Assembly (NCBI RefSeq): GCF_900128985.1
Contig: NZ_FQUC01000001.1
Location: 186,001 to 250,000, forward strand
Origin: Indolivaga macrotermitis
GTDB lineage: Bacteria > Bacteroidota > Bacteroidia > Bacteroidales > Dysgonomonadaceae
Direction: 5' to 3'
Length of the DNA: 64,000 nt
Of this stretch, positions 45,151-54,186 are shown one piece after another. Under the pieces are notes generated by a model. The model made no database searches. It saw only the letters and a list, made by a program, of their open reading frames with translations, and was not told the origin of the DNA. The first letter of the stretch is position 1; the number at the start of each line of letters is the position of its first letter. Position numbers and translations under genes: made by a program.

Positions 45151-46647
45151 CTATTTATGATGATTTTTATCAATAACCGCATTTCGCATATCTCCGGTTT
45201 CGATCAGTGCCTTATGAAAAGCAAATGCATTGTACAAATTGACAGGAGTTTGTCCCTCTATCCCATTATCTAAATATTGATATAGTAATGGGCGATAATC
45301 CGGGTGTACACAATTATCGATAATACAATGAGCCCGTTCTCTAGGCGATTTTCCCCGAAGGTCTGCAACCCCGTATTCCGATACTATGACTTTTACCGAA
45401 TGTTCGTTGTGATCGGTATGCGATACCATAGGTACAAATGCACTGATATTGCCCCCTTTGGCTGTAGACGGAGTTAAGAATATTGATATATAAGCATTAC
45501 GGGTAAAGTCTCCCGAACCTCCGATTCCGTTCATAATCTTATTTCCGTTGATATGTGTTGAATTAATATTACCAAAAATATCGGCTTCGATAGCTGTATT
45601 CATAGAAATGATATCCAAGCGCCGGATAATCTCGGGGTGGTTGGATATTTCGGATGTGCGCAACACTATACGTTTCTTGAAAAATTCGAGATTACTGTAA
45701 ATCCGCTCTAGACATTCGTTGCTAACGGTTAACGTACCCCCGCTGGCAAAAGTAATACGCTCTTTTTCGAGTAAATCAATCACAGAATCCTGTATAACTT
45801 CGGTATATACTTCAAAATCCGGTATATCCCTATTGTTCCCCATGGCAGACAATACTGCATTGGCAATATTTCCTACACCGGACTGTATGGGGAGGAAATT
45901 TTCCGGAATTCTGCCCCGCTTCATTTCATCTACAAGAAAGTTGGCAACATTTTCACCTATTCTTAGAGTTGTGTTGTCAATCGGACTAAAGCCTCCTCCT
46001 GCATTAGGAACATTCGTTTCTACAATAACAGTTTTGGCCGGGTCTATTTGTAAGTATTCTTTACCAATACGATCCTTTACTGAATAAATAGGGATTTCAC
46101 GCCGGTAAGGAGGATCTTCCATTTCATAGAGATCATGCATTCCGCGCAATTCTTTCGGATGCCATTTATTGAGTTCGACAATAATAATCTTAGCCATTTT
46201 TGCAATTGTAGGAGTGATACCTACACCCGAAGTCGGAATCAACCGGCCATCATCCGTAATGTCGGATGCCTCTATAATTGCGACATCTATATTGCCATAA
46301 AAACCATAACGCAGGTCTTGGGATAAAGTAGAAAGGTGTAGATCGAAGTAATCAACCTCACCTTCATTGATAGCGTCGCGCAGGTCTTTGTTTGTTTGGT
46401 ATGGGGTACGGAACTTAATAGCCTTAGCTCTCGATAATGCGCCATCTATATTGTCAACGGTAGATGCTCCCGTGAATACTCCTATCCGGAAACTACGTCC
46501 TTCGGAATGTTCGGATTCTGCTCGTTTAGCTAAGGCCAGTGGTACTATTTTAGGACAGCCGGCATGAGTGAAGCCACTGAATCCGACATTGTCATTGTCG
46601 TTGATAAGTAGTGCTGCTGCTTCAGCAGTAATTGTTTTTATAGACAT
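45151..46647 (-). CDS. Acetyl-CoA hydrolase/succinyl-CoA:acetate CoA-transferase family enzyme
   Basis: A 498-residue CoA-transferase of the Cat1/AarC type. The ATG at 46647 ([13 protein letters not shown]) is preferred, because the open frame further upstream runs through the promoter. Conserved elements are [13 protein letters not shown]-like [10 protein letters not shown], a Glu in [14 protein letters not shown] that corresponds to the catalytic Glu of the family, and [13 protein letters not shown] near residue 420. It moves CoA between acetate and succinate, or hydrolyses acetyl-CoA. It fits with fumC downstream in succinate and propionate formation. It has a consensus promoter. Confidence 0.88.
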   Translation of the reverse strand: MSIKTITAEAAALLINDNDNVGFSGFTHAGCPKIVPLALAKRAESEHSEGRSFRIGVFTGASTVDNIDGALSRAKAIKFRTPYQTNKDLRDAINEGEVDYFDLHLSTLSQDLRYGFYGNIDVAIIEASDITDDGRLIPTSGVGITPTIAKMAKIIIVELNKWHPKELRGMHDLYEMEDPPYRREIPIYSVKDRIGKEYLQIDPAKTVIVETNVPNAGGGFSPIDNTTLRIGENVANFLVDEMKRGRIPENFLPIQSGVGNIANAVLSAMGNNRDIPDFEVYTEVIQDSVIDLLEKERITFASGGTLTVSNECLERIYSNLEFFKKRIVLRTSEISNHPEIIRRLDIISMNTAIEADIFGNINSTHINGNKIMNGIGGSGDFTRNAYISIFLTPSTAKGGNISAFVPMVSHTDHNEHSVKVIVSEYGVADLRGKSPRERAHCIIDNCVHPDYRPLLYQYLDNGIEGQTPVNLYNAFAFHKALIETGDMRNAVIDKNHHK

Positions 46648-46671
46648 AATGCGAGTTATTAGAATATGAGG

Positions 46672-46701
46672 CAAAGTTAAGTTCTGCACACTGTGTCTCA
46701 A
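46672..46701 (-). promoter_or_regulatory. Consensus promoter of the CoA-transferase gene
   Basis: On the minus strand: TTG (46699-46701), 19 nt, TAACTTTG (46679-46672). It lies 25 nt before the start at 46647 and supports that start. Confidence 0.75.
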
Positions 46702-46738
46702 ATGACAATAATACATCTAATGCTGCCAGATAAAATAC

Positions 46739-46746
46739 TATCTTTG
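46739..46746 (+). promoter_or_regulatory. Likely -7 element of the GlxA-type regulator gene
   Basis: TATCTTTG, 17 nt before the ATG at 46764, a full -7 match without an ideal -33. Confidence 0.5.
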
Positions 46747-46763
46747 TGAAAATGATAATGTAG

Positions 46764-47741
46764 ATGACAAAAAATATACGGCATATTGTTTTTCTTGCGA
46801 TACGGGATGTTACATTACTAGATATAGCAGGTCCATGTGAAGTTTTCACTCAAGCTATGGAGTCTCTGCGCGGAAATAAAGACACTTATAAGTTACACCT
46901 TTTGTCTATTGATGATAATCTGGCTGTACCGACAGCTTCTGGATTTGCAATCCAATGTGAAGGCAGTATTATGGATATTGATTTCCCTATAGATACTTTG
47001 TTAATACCGGGTGTTCCTAATTGGCAGATAGAAAAGTACAAATTACCGAAGAATGTTCTCCGATGGATATATGATCAATCTAAAGTACTCCGCCGTATTT
47101 GTTCGGTATGTACCGGTAGTTTTTTTCTGGCACAAGCCAGTGTTTTGTCTGGTCATACAGCAACGACTCACTGGGAAAAATGTGCTACACTTAAACAAGC
47201 CTTTCCGGATATAGAAGTCGAGAACGACCCTATCTTTATTAAAGACAACAATATATATACGTCGGCAGGTATATCCAGTGGAATGGATTTGGCGTTGGCA
47301 TTAATAGAAGAAGATCATGGGCGTGCTTTTTCGCTGGAGATTGCCAAACAAATGGTTTTGTATTTGAAACGTCAGGGAAGCCAGTCTCAATATAGTACGA
47401 TTCTTACACATCAGAATACCGATTATCAACCGATTCAAACCATATGCGAATGGATATCGAAACATTTGAATGAAGCTATCACAGTAGAATATTTAGCTGA
47501 TAAAGCTTCGATGAGTCCTCGTAATTTTGCCCGGGTTTTTGCTCGTGAGATGAAGATAACACCTGCTAAATACATCGATAAGGTGCGAATCGAAACGGCT
47601 TGTCGTTATTTGACAGATACCCGTCTCTCGCAGAAAGTAATTGCTGATCTGTGCGGTTTCGGCTCATCAGACAATATGAGAAAAGTATTTCAGAAGCACA
47701 TACACACATCACCCATAGAATACAGAAGGAACTTTGGCTGA
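46764..47741 (+). CDS. GlxA-family AraC-type transcriptional regulator
   Basis: A 325-residue regulator. Residues 1-190 form a DJ-1/PfpI-like (class I glutamine-amidotransferase-like) domain, with the nucleophile-elbow Cys in ICSVCTGSFFLAQAS; the usual function here is ligand sensing. Residues 220-325 hold an AraC-type double helix-turn-helix (YLADKASMSPRNFARVFAREM, then VIADLCGFGSSDNMRKVFQKH). It is divergent from the CoA-transferase/fumC genes with 116 nt between the starts, so control of that transcript, or of itself, is plausible. Confidence 0.92.
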   Translation: MTKNIRHIVFLAIRDVTLLDIAGPCEVFTQAMESLRGNKDTYKLHLLSIDDNLAVPTASGFAIQCEGSIMDIDFPIDTLLIPGVPNWQIEKYKLPKNVLRWIYDQSKVLRRICSVCTGSFFLAQASVLSGHTATTHWEKCATLKQAFPDIEVENDPIFIKDNNIYTSAGISSGMDLALALIEEDHGRAFSLEIAKQMVLYLKRQGSQSQYSTILTHQNTDYQPIQTICEWISKHLNEAITVEYLADKASMSPRNFARVFAREMKITPAKYIDKVRIETACRYLTDTRLSQKVIADLCGFGSSDNMRKVFQKHIHTSPIEYRRNFG

Positions 47742-47774
47742 ATCGATATTTAAAAGCAACTTATTTTTGGAATC

Positions 47775-47798
47775 CAAATATTGACTAATCAATATTTG
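47775..47798. promoter_or_regulatory. Palindromic MarR-type operator
   Basis: Perfect 10-bp arms CAAATATTGA (47775-47784) and TCAATATTTG (47789-47798) around CTAA. It covers the -33 TTG of the marR promoter and ends 26 nt before the marR start, the expected place for autoregulation. Confidence 0.65.
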
Positions 47799-47809
47799 TT
47801 TTATCTTTA
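47781..47809 (+). promoter_or_regulatory. Promoter of marR-DUF2269
   Basis: TTG at 47781-47783, 18 nt, then TATCTTTA at 47802-47809, one base off the -7 consensus. The -33 part lies inside the palindrome at 47775-47798. Confidence 0.55.
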
Positions 47810-47824
47810 CAAAAAAATAAAACA

Positions 47825-48268
47825 ATGGATGATCGTCTTTATTCTTTAGGGCTTTTAGTCAGCCGTGCTTCAATTTGGTTAGCAAAATCGTTAAATGCCA
47901 GTTTAGAAGCCAGTAATATAGATCTGCCTCACTCTCAGTTTATAGTTTTACGCTGTCTTTATTATAAAGATGCTTTGAGTCAGTTGGAAATAGCTCAGAT
48001 ACTGTCGAAAGATGCAGCAGCAATAAAGCGTACAATTGATAATCTGGAGAAGAAAGGTTTAGCAGTGAGAATTCAGGTTCGTAATCTGAAAAATTCGGTT
48101 TGCATAACAGACAAAGGCAGGGAGTTGATGCCGCAAGCACTGAAAGTTGCGGATCGGATAATAGAAGAAGCATTGGCTGGCTTTGCCGAAAAAGACCGGA
48201 AGCAACTGAAGGATATGCTGACGAAAGTATATACTAATCTGAAAGAAAGAGAACGAAAAGACGAATAA
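47825..48268 (+). CDS. MarR-family transcriptional regulator
   Basis: A 147-residue winged-helix repressor. The recognition region is in ALSQLEIAQILSKDAAAIKRTIDNLEKKGLAVRIQ, followed by the wing and the dimer helix (MPQALKVADRIIEEALAGF). The inducing ligand cannot be told. A perfect palindrome overlaps its promoter. The DUF2269 membrane protein gene starts 11 nt downstream and is probably its regulated partner. Confidence 0.92.
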   Translation: MDDRLYSLGLLVSRASIWLAKSLNASLEASNIDLPHSQFIVLRCLYYKDALSQLEIAQILSKDAAAIKRTIDNLEKKGLAVRIQVRNLKNSVCITDKGRELMPQALKVADRIIEEALAGFAEKDRKQLKDMLTKVYTNLKERERKDE

Positions 48269-48279
48269 AATATTTTAGT

Positions 48280-48777
48280 ATGAAGAAATTAGGATCAAAA
48301 GGAATGAAGGTTTTAAAAACCATTCATTTAATTTTAGTCATGATGTGGACTATAGGCGTCGTATCTATGGCGATCCTCACATTTGTATCGGTACAATCGG
48401 GAGATGAATTGTATATGAAGTTTAAGATAATACGCTTTATTGATGATTGGTTGGTGATACCCGGGGCTACTCTTACTGTCTTTGTCGGTATAGCTTATGG
48501 TGTATGGACTAATTGGGGATTCTTCAAACACCGGTGGATCACGGTAAAATGGATAGCCGGAATGACTGTAATTATTGTCGGAACATTTGTTCTTAGTCCC
48601 TGGTTGGATGCAAATCTTGAAACTGCCGATAAGATGAGGGATGCAGCCTTAACCGATGCTGACTTCCTGTATCAATCTGAATTGGTCTTCTATTGCGGAG
48701 TTTTCTTCTCTTTGGTATTGTTGTTTTTAACAGGTATCTCTGTTTTTAAGCCATGGAAAACAAAAAAGCATAGCTGA
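48280..48777 (+). CDS. DUF2269 family integral membrane protein
   Basis: A 165-residue inner-membrane protein with about four hydrophobic helices (VLKTIHLILVMMWTIGVVSMAIL, LVIPGATLTVFVGIAYGVWT, WIAGMTVIIVGTFVLSPW, LVFYCGVFFSLVLLFLTGI). It matches the DUF2269 pattern, including the conserved His near residue 13 and Trp-rich loops. No function is known. It is co-transcribed with marR (11-nt gap), so its level is probably controlled by that regulator and its ligand. Confidence 0.8.
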   Translation: MKKLGSKGMKVLKTIHLILVMMWTIGVVSMAILTFVSVQSGDELYMKFKIIRFIDDWLVIPGATLTVFVGIAYGVWTNWGFFKHRWITVKWIAGMTVIIVGTFVLSPWLDANLETADKMRDAALTDADFLYQSELVFYCGVFFSLVLLFLTGISVFKPWKTKKHS

Positions 48778-48828
48778 CCTCCTGTCTGCTCGGCATGCAA
48801 AGTGTAATGTCAGTATTATTATTCATAG

Positions 48829-48858
48829 AAAAAGGATTGCCGGTAAAGCAATCCTTTT
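48829..48858. terminator. Bidirectional terminator between DUF2269 and pnp
   Basis: Arms AAAAGGATTGC and GCAATCCTTTT around a 7-nt loop (stem ends at 48830 and 48858), placed between two convergent genes. Confidence 0.8.
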
Positions 48859-48883
48859 CTCATATATGTATCAAAAATATAAT

Positions 48884-51067
48884 TTAATTATTTTCTGATG
48901 CCGGAGCCTGCTCCTGATCGTCTTTCTTTACCACTGGGCGTTCCGGACGTGGAGGACGTGGCAATAACGCTTTGCGCGAAAGCTTTATTTTTCCGGTTTT
49001 AGAATCGATATCTACAAGTTTTACTTCGATGATATCTCCTTCGTTCAGACCTGCGTCTTCCATTTTCTCGATACGGTCCCATGAGAGTTCCGAGATGTGA
49101 AGCAATCCGTCTTTTCCCGGAAGGAATTCACAGAATGCGCCATAAGGCATAATAGAACGAACTTTAGCCTGATATACTTCACCGATTTCGGGAACTGCAA
49201 TAATGCCTTTCACTCTGTCTACGGCAGCATCGATAGAAGCTTTGTTCGTAGCAGATATTTCGACACGGCCTTGGTTGTCTATTTCTTCGATAGTAATAGT
49301 TGCACCTGTTTCTTCTTGTATACCTTGTATAATCTTTCCTCCAGGTCCGATTACTGCACCGATAAATTCTTTAGGTATCATCATTACGACAATACGAGGT
49401 GCATTAGGTTTAAGATCAGGTCTTGGAGCTGGAAGTGTTTCCAGTATCTTACCCATAATATGCAAACGTCCTTCTCTTGCTTGGTTCAATGCTTTTTCAA
49501 GAATTTCGTAAGAAAGTCCGTCTACCTTTATATCCATTTGTGTAGCAGTAATACCATCAGGTGTACCGCAAACCTTGAAGTCCATATCACCCAGATGGTC
49601 TTCGTCTCCTAAGATATCGGAAAGAACAGCATAGTTAGTACCTTTCTTCTCGGAGATAAGTCCCATAGCGATACCAGTAACTGGTTTCTTAATAGTAACA
49701 CCTGCATCCATAAGAGCCAGAGTTCCGGCACAAACAGTTGCCATAGATGACGAACCATTTGACTCAAGGATTTCAGAAACAACACGTACTACATATGCAT
49801 AATCAGTAGGGATCATTGGTTTCAATGCTCTGTGAGCAAGGTTTCCGTGACCAACTTCGCGACGGCCAACCCCTCTTTGTGGACGGGCATCTCCTGTAGA
49901 GAATGGAGGGAAGTTGTAGTGTAATAAGAAACGCTCTCTTCCGTTATTCAGAACATCGTCGATGATTTTTTCATCCAGCTTGGTACCTAATGTAACAGTT
50001 GTTAAAGATTGGGTTTCACCACGGGTGAAAATTGCCGAGCCATGAGCTCCGGGAAGATAATCCACTTCGCTCCAGATAGGACGGATTTCGGTTGTTTTAC
50101 GACCATCAAGGCGTTTACCTTCATCCAGAATAGAACGGCGCATTGCTTCTTTTTCTACATCGTGGTAATATTTACCTATAAGTGCACCTTTTTCAGCCAA
50201 TTCTTCTTCTGTAAGTCCGGCTTTATATTCTTCAACAACAGCTTCGAAATTTGCTACACGTTCGTGCTTGTTTGTATTGCACGATGTTGCAACGGCATAC
50301 GCTTTGTCGTAACATTTGGCCCAAACATCTTTGCGTAGGTCTTCATCGTTATTTTCGTGGCAATATGTACGTTTTTCGGTAGTACCGCACAATTCCATCA
50401 GTTCGATCTGTGCCTGGCACTGAACTTTAATTGCTTCGTGTGCAAATTTAATTGCTTCAAGCATTTCTGCTTCCTGTACTTCTTTCATTTCGCCTTCTAC
50501 CATCATGATATTATCGATAGTAGCACCTACCATAATATCCATATCAGCTTGTTCCAGTTGCTCGAAGGTAGGATTCAGTACAAACTTACCGTCTATACGG
50601 GCTACACGAACTTCTGAAATCGGACCATTAAATGGTATGGTTGATACAGCTAAAGCAGCCGATGCGGCAAGACCTGCCAAGGCATCAGGTATATCTTTTC
50701 CGTCCGAAGAGAACAGAATTATATTAACAAAAACTTCTGCATGGTAATCGTCCGGAAAAAGAGGACGTAAAGCCCTGTCGACAAGACGGCAAGTTAGGAT
50801 CTCGTAGTCCGAAGCACGCCCCTCGCGACGGGTAAAACCTCCGGGGAAACGCCCGAAAGCAGCAAATTTTTCTTTGTATTCTACTTGCAGGGGCATAAAA
50901 TCTACACCCGGATTTGCATCTTTGGCAGCACATACAGTTGCCAACAGGATAGTGTCTCCCATTCTGACAGTTACTGATCCGTCAGCTTGTTTAGCCAGTT
51001 TTCCTGTTTCAATGGTGATAGACCTTCCATCACCCAAATCGATACTCTTTGTAATCGGTTTAATCAT
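48884..51067 (-). CDS. pnp: Polynucleotide phosphorylase
   Basis: A 727-residue 3'-5' phosphorolytic exoribonuclease, a trimer in RNA turnover. Two RNase PH domains are visible: the first around [21 protein letters not shown], the second around [24 protein letters not shown], with catalytic DMDFKV and [15 protein letters not shown] domain ([24 protein letters not shown]) and an S1 domain ([33 protein letters not shown]) follow. The acidic and Pro-rich C-terminus is short. It is a single gene; no conserved rpsO lies next to it, unlike in many bacteria. Confidence 0.97.
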   Translation of the reverse strand: MIKPITKSIDLGDGRSITIETGKLAKQADGSVTVRMGDTILLATVCAAKDANPGVDFMPLQVEYKEKFAAFGRFPGGFTRREGRASDYEILTCRLVDRALRPLFPDDYHAEVFVNIILFSSDGKDIPDALAGLAASAALAVSTIPFNGPISEVRVARIDGKFVLNPTFEQLEQADMDIMVGATIDNIMMVEGEMKEVQEAEMLEAIKFAHEAIKVQCQAQIELMELCGTTEKRTYCHENNDEDLRKDVWAKCYDKAYAVATSCNTNKHERVANFEAVVEEYKAGLTEEELAEKGALIGKYYHDVEKEAMRRSILDEGKRLDGRKTTEIRPIWSEVDYLPGAHGSAIFTRGETQSLTTVTLGTKLDEKIIDDVLNNGRERFLLHYNFPPFSTGDARPQRGVGRREVGHGNLAHRALKPMIPTDYAYVVRVVSEILESNGSSSMATVCAGTLALMDAGVTIKKPVTGIAMGLISEKKGTNYAVLSDILGDEDHLGDMDFKVCGTPDGITATQMDIKVDGLSYEILEKALNQAREGRLHIMGKILETLPAPRPDLKPNAPRIVVMMIPKEFIGAVIGPGGKIIQGIQEETGATITIEEIDNQGRVEISATNKASIDAAVDRVKGIIAVPEIGEVYQAKVRSIMPYGAFCEFLPGKDGLLHISELSWDRIEKMEDAGLNEGDIIEVKLVDIDSKTGKIKLSRKALLPRPPRPERPVVKKDDQEQAPASENN

Positions 51068-51282
51068 AATTATTTTTTTCTATCTTCTAAAAATCGCGTA
51101 AAGGTACGTAAAGTTTTTTATTATTCTGTTTGGAGATAAGCTAAACTATTACTAAAGATAGCTTAACATAAATATTTGAACACTTTTGCCGGCCATTTGG
51201 TTATAGTTATAATTGTGAAATTACTAACGGCACGAGATGAGAGTGATCATTAGATGCTATAATAAAACAAAATGGATTGATT

Positions 51283-51720
51283 ATGAAAAAGACAGCATTC
51301 TTATTGCTTGCAGTTGTGATGTTCAGCTGCAACAATAAACCAAAACCGGAAACAGACATTGATCTTGCATCCTTGACAGATACTCTGGAAGTGGCAGATA
51401 CGCATAATGCTCAGAACTCATTGGACGTGAAAGGTGCTTATAAGGGTACACTTCCTACAGCTTCGGGCGAGGGTATGGAGATAACTATCGTATTGGAAGA
51501 TAGTACCTATACTAAAGATGTGACTTATGTGGGAAAAAACAATAAGCCATATTCGTCGAAAGGAAAATATGCATGGGACAAGACAGGCAGAATAGTCACA
51601 CTGTCGGGAGAAGATAAACCTAATCAGTATTTTGTCGAAGAAAACGCTCTTCGTCAACTTGATATCGATGGTAATCGTATCGTTGGCGAGATGGGAGACG
51701 ATTATGTTCTAAGGAAATAA
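51283..51720 (+). CDS. NlpE-like lipoprotein
   Basis: A 145-residue lipoprotein with lipobox Cys16 (VVMFSC) and the NlpE N-terminal beta-barrel domain: KGAYKGTLPTASGEGMEITIVLEDSTYT, ending in IVGEMGDDYVLRK. The ATG at 51283 is chosen over an in-frame TTG 6 nt upstream. In E. coli NlpE signals surface adhesion, lipoprotein or copper stress to Cpx. This protein has only the N-terminal domain and lacks the CxxC motif typical of copper-type NlpE. It lies 48 nt before the carbonic anhydrase gene and may be co-transcribed. Confidence 0.8.
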   Translation: MKKTAFLLLAVVMFSCNNKPKPETDIDLASLTDTLEVADTHNAQNSLDVKGAYKGTLPTASGEGMEITIVLEDSTYTKDVTYVGKNNKPYSSKGKYAWDKTGRIVTLSGEDKPNQYFVEENALRQLDIDGNRIVGEMGDDYVLRK

Positions 51721-51768
51721 ATCGAAGTATATTCACCATACCTATATATTATATAAGAATAAGACAAT

Positions 51769-52542
51769 ATGAGAAAGATCAACGCAATAGGTTTGCTGCT
51801 TTTGTCCTCACTGGCATTTTTTAGCTCGTGTAACAATCAGCCACCCAAAGAACAGGCTCAGGTTGCTAAAACAGTACCTGCCGAATTCGAGGAATTGGAG
51901 TCTGATGATATACTTACAAGTTCTGTGCTGACAGCTGAGGAGCAAGCTAAGCTAACACCGCAGCAGGTATTGGATTCCCTTATACAGGGGAATAAAGATT
52001 TTTCGGAAGATAACCTTACTGTGCGTAACAATTCGCAGAGAGTACGCGATGCTGCTCTAGGGCAATATCCAAAAGCTGTAGTATTGTCGTGTCTTGACTC
52101 GCGCGTTCCTGTTGAAGATGTTTTTCACCGGGGGATAGGCGATGTTTTTGTTGCCCGTGTTGCAGGTAATATAGTGAACGAAGATATTCTGGGAAGCTTA
52201 GAATATGCGTGCAAAGTGTCAGGTTCGAAATTAATTGTAGTTTTGGGGCATGATTATTGTGGAGCTGTTAAATCGGCAATTGACGATGTGAAACTTGGTA
52301 ATATAACGCCTTTATTAGCAAAGATTCGTCCTGCAGTAGCTTCGGCCGGTAAAAGTTTCGAGGGTGAAAAAACTTCAAAGAATCCCGCTTTTGTAGAGGC
52401 TGTATGTGATGAAAATGTAATTCTGGCTATAGCCGAAATACGAAAAAAGAGCCCGATACTAAAAGAAATGGAAGAGAAAGGCGAAATAAAGATCGTAGGA
52501 GGTGTATACGATATGGAAACAGGTAAAGTTACATTTATGTAA
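51769..52542 (+). CDS. Lipid-anchored beta-class carbonic anhydrase
   Basis: A 257-residue enzyme interconverting carbon dioxide and bicarbonate. Zinc ligands and partners are C108, D110 and R112 (SCLDSRVP), then H161 and C164 (GHDYCG). Unlike the usual cytosolic enzyme, it has a signal peptide and lipobox (FFSSC, Cys21), followed by an acidic linker of about 50 residues, so it is periplasmic or outer-membrane-anchored. Capnophilic Bacteroidales need bicarbonate for fumarate and malate formation, so it could help capture CO2 at the envelope. It follows an NlpE-like lipoprotein gene. Confidence 0.92.
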   Translation: MRKINAIGLLLLSSLAFFSSCNNQPPKEQAQVAKTVPAEFEELESDDILTSSVLTAEEQAKLTPQQVLDSLIQGNKDFSEDNLTVRNNSQRVRDAALGQYPKAVVLSCLDSRVPVEDVFHRGIGDVFVARVAGNIVNEDILGSLEYACKVSGSKLIVVLGHDYCGAVKSAIDDVKLGNITPLLAKIRPAVASAGKSFEGEKTSKNPAFVEAVCDENVILAIAEIRKKSPILKEMEEKGEIKIVGGVYDMETGKVTFM

Positions 52543-52567
52543 TCGATACATCTTGATATATAGTTAG

Positions 52568-52602
52568 GAGAAGCATTTCGGAAGAAATGCTTCTCTTTTT
52601 TT
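52568..52602 (+). terminator. Terminator of the carbonic anhydrase gene
   Basis: Perfect 12-bp arms GAGAAGCATTTC and GAAATGCTTCTC (52568-52579, 52584-52595) around GGAA, followed by seven T. Confidence 0.92.
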
Positions 52603-52684
52603 ATCTATTAGGTAAATAAGTGATGAATTAAGAATTAAGAATGATGAATAAAGTATTCAAAACAAACCTTTAAAGAACATCGAA

Positions 52685-52936
52685 ATGAAAATAAAAAACA
52701 ATGTCACTCCTGCTCCTTTTGTTACTTTTGTGGATTTAATTGGTTTATTATCAATGGATAATGAAGGTGACAAAAGGGTGACAAAGGTGACACACGTGTC
52801 ACCTAAATGTCACCTTGGAAAACACAATTGGCTTACGGATAAGAGCTTAAGGTCTAGCGGTAAGATATATGTGTTACCTTTGTGTAACCCTTCCGGCGAA
52901 ACGATTTATATGCCTGCCTTAATTATCAAGTATTGA
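52685..52936 (+). CDS. Doubtful 83-residue open frame over a repeat element
   Basis: An ATG-started frame that runs through the GTGACA repeat at 52702-52814; its middle (DKRVTKVTHVSPKCHLGK) is a translation of the repeat units. It has no recognised domain, signal peptide or upstream promoter. It is probably not a real gene, but a short protein cannot be excluded. Confidence 0.2.
   Translation: MKIKNNVTPAPFVTFVDLIGLLSMDNEGDKRVTKVTHVSPKCHLGKHNWLTDKSLRSSGKIYVLPLCNPSGETIYMPALIIKY
52702..52814. repeat. Structured GTGACA repeat element, copy B
   Basis: Three direct GGTGACA units (52766-52772, 52777-52783, 52786-52792), two inverted TGTCACC units (52797-52803, 52808-52814) and a left TGTCAC (52702-52707). 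The same TTATC-N4-GATAA core as copy A lies at 52748-52761. Compared with copy A the left arm is decayed (TGTCACTCCTGC). Confidence 0.7.
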
Positions 52937-52952
52937 ATCGGGTGTATATTTT

Positions 52953-52982
52953 TTGCTAATTGATGGAAAATATGTATCTTTG
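52953..52982 (+). promoter_or_regulatory. Consensus promoter of the rplM-rpsI(-rpsB-tsf) transcript
   Basis: TTG at 52953-52955, 19 nt, TATCTTTG at 52975-52982, a perfect match. It leaves a leader of about 130 nt before the GTG start of rplM, room for a ribosomal-protein leader structure; no known leader family was recognised by eye. Confidence 0.85.
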
Positions 52983-53120
52983 CGAGCCGATTATTATAAA
53001 TGTGAATATAATTATCTGATGCATAGTCTATTATTTGCTTACAAGTGTCCTTAGCAGATAAAAGTAGATTGGATTGTGGTCAGGTAAAAGTCATTAATCA
53101 AATTAAACCAATTAACGAAA

Positions 53121-53576
53121 GTGGATACTTTAAGTTATAAGACCATTTCAGCAAATAAAGCAACCGCAAAAAAAGAGTGGGTTGTGATTGATGCTTCGGG
53201 CCAGACTTTAGGTCGTTTGGCTTCAAAAGTGGCAAAGCTTTTGAGAGGAAAGTATAAGCCAAGTTTTACTCCTCATGTAGATTGTGGAGACAATGTAATT
53301 ATTATCAATGCTGACAAAGTTGTTCTAACTGGTAATAAGTGGACAGATCGTGTTTATCTGAGATATACAGGTTATCCTGGAGGTCAACGCGAAACTACTC
53401 CTGCCGTATTGCTAAGCAAAGGTGCGGACAGACTAGTGCATAAAGTAGTAAAAGGTATGTTGCCTAAAAATATTTTAGGAGCAGCTCTTTTGAAAAACCT
53501 TTATGTTTATGGAGGCTCAGAGCACAAGCATGAGGCTCAACAGCCTAAAACATTAGATATTAACTCTCTTAAATAA
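53121..53576 (+). CDS. rplM: 50S ribosomal protein L13
   Basis: A 151-residue early-assembly protein of the large subunit. The start is a GTG at 53121 (MDTLSYKTISANKA), where other Bacteroidales L13 also begin. Core motifs are VIDASGQTLGRLASKVAKLLRGKYKPSFTP and GMLPKNILGAALLKNLYVYGGSEHKHEAQQP. rpsI follows at 5 nt, the universal rplM-rpsI pair. Confidence 0.98.
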   Translation: MDTLSYKTISANKATAKKEWVVIDASGQTLGRLASKVAKLLRGKYKPSFTPHVDCGDNVIIINADKVVLTGNKWTDRVYLRYTGYPGGQRETTPAVLLSKGADRLVHKVVKGMLPKNILGAALLKNLYVYGGSEHKHEAQQPKTLDINSLK

Positions 53577-53581
53577 TAACA

Positions 53582-53968
53582 ATGGAAGTAGTAAATGCAA
53601 TCGGACGACGCAAAGCTGCAGTAGCACGTGTATACGTTAGCGAAGGAACCGGAAAAATTGTTATCAACAAACGCGATCTAACAAATTACTTCCCTTCAAC
53701 TATTCTTCAGTATGTTGTAACTCAACCCTTAAATAAATTAGGTGTTGTGGAAAAATACGACATCATGATCAATCTGAATGGAGGAGGTTATAAAGGACAA
53801 GCTGAAGCTGCACGCTTAGGTATTGCCCGTGCTTTGGTTAAGATCAATGCTGATGATAAACCAGCTCTTAGAGCAGAAGGTTTCATGACTCGTGACCCTC
53901 GTGTTGTTGAGCGTAAAAAACCAGGTCAGCCTAAAGCAAGAAAAAGATTTCAGTTCTCAAAACGTTAA
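53582..53968 (+). CDS. rpsI: 30S ribosomal protein S9
   Basis: A 128-residue small-subunit protein whose basic tail reaches the decoding centre. IGRRKAAVARVYVSEGTGKIVIN at the start, GGGYKGQAEAARLGIARALVKI in the middle and the KARKRFQFSKR ending are diagnostic. It is 5 nt after rplM. A 218-nt gap to rpsB follows. Confidence 0.98.
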   Translation: MEVVNAIGRRKAAVARVYVSEGTGKIVINKRDLTNYFPSTILQYVVTQPLNKLGVVEKYDIMINLNGGGYKGQAEAARLGIARALVKINADDKPALRAEGFMTRDPRVVERKKPGQPKARKRFQFSKR

Positions 53969-54186
53969 TTTGGATATGGCTTTCATTCATCCGGATATGC
54001 TTTTGGTTGCATAATCTTGGTGGCATGATTAGAAATATAGGCGTAGTTATACGTCGGCAAAAGTTACGTTTAGCATCTAAATTGCCGGGATCTCAGATAT
54101 TGAAGTTTAGTACTTAAATGAAAGAGCTACCTGACAATTCAAATTAAGAAAAAGAAAGTAAACGCATTTTAAAAGAAAAAATAAAA

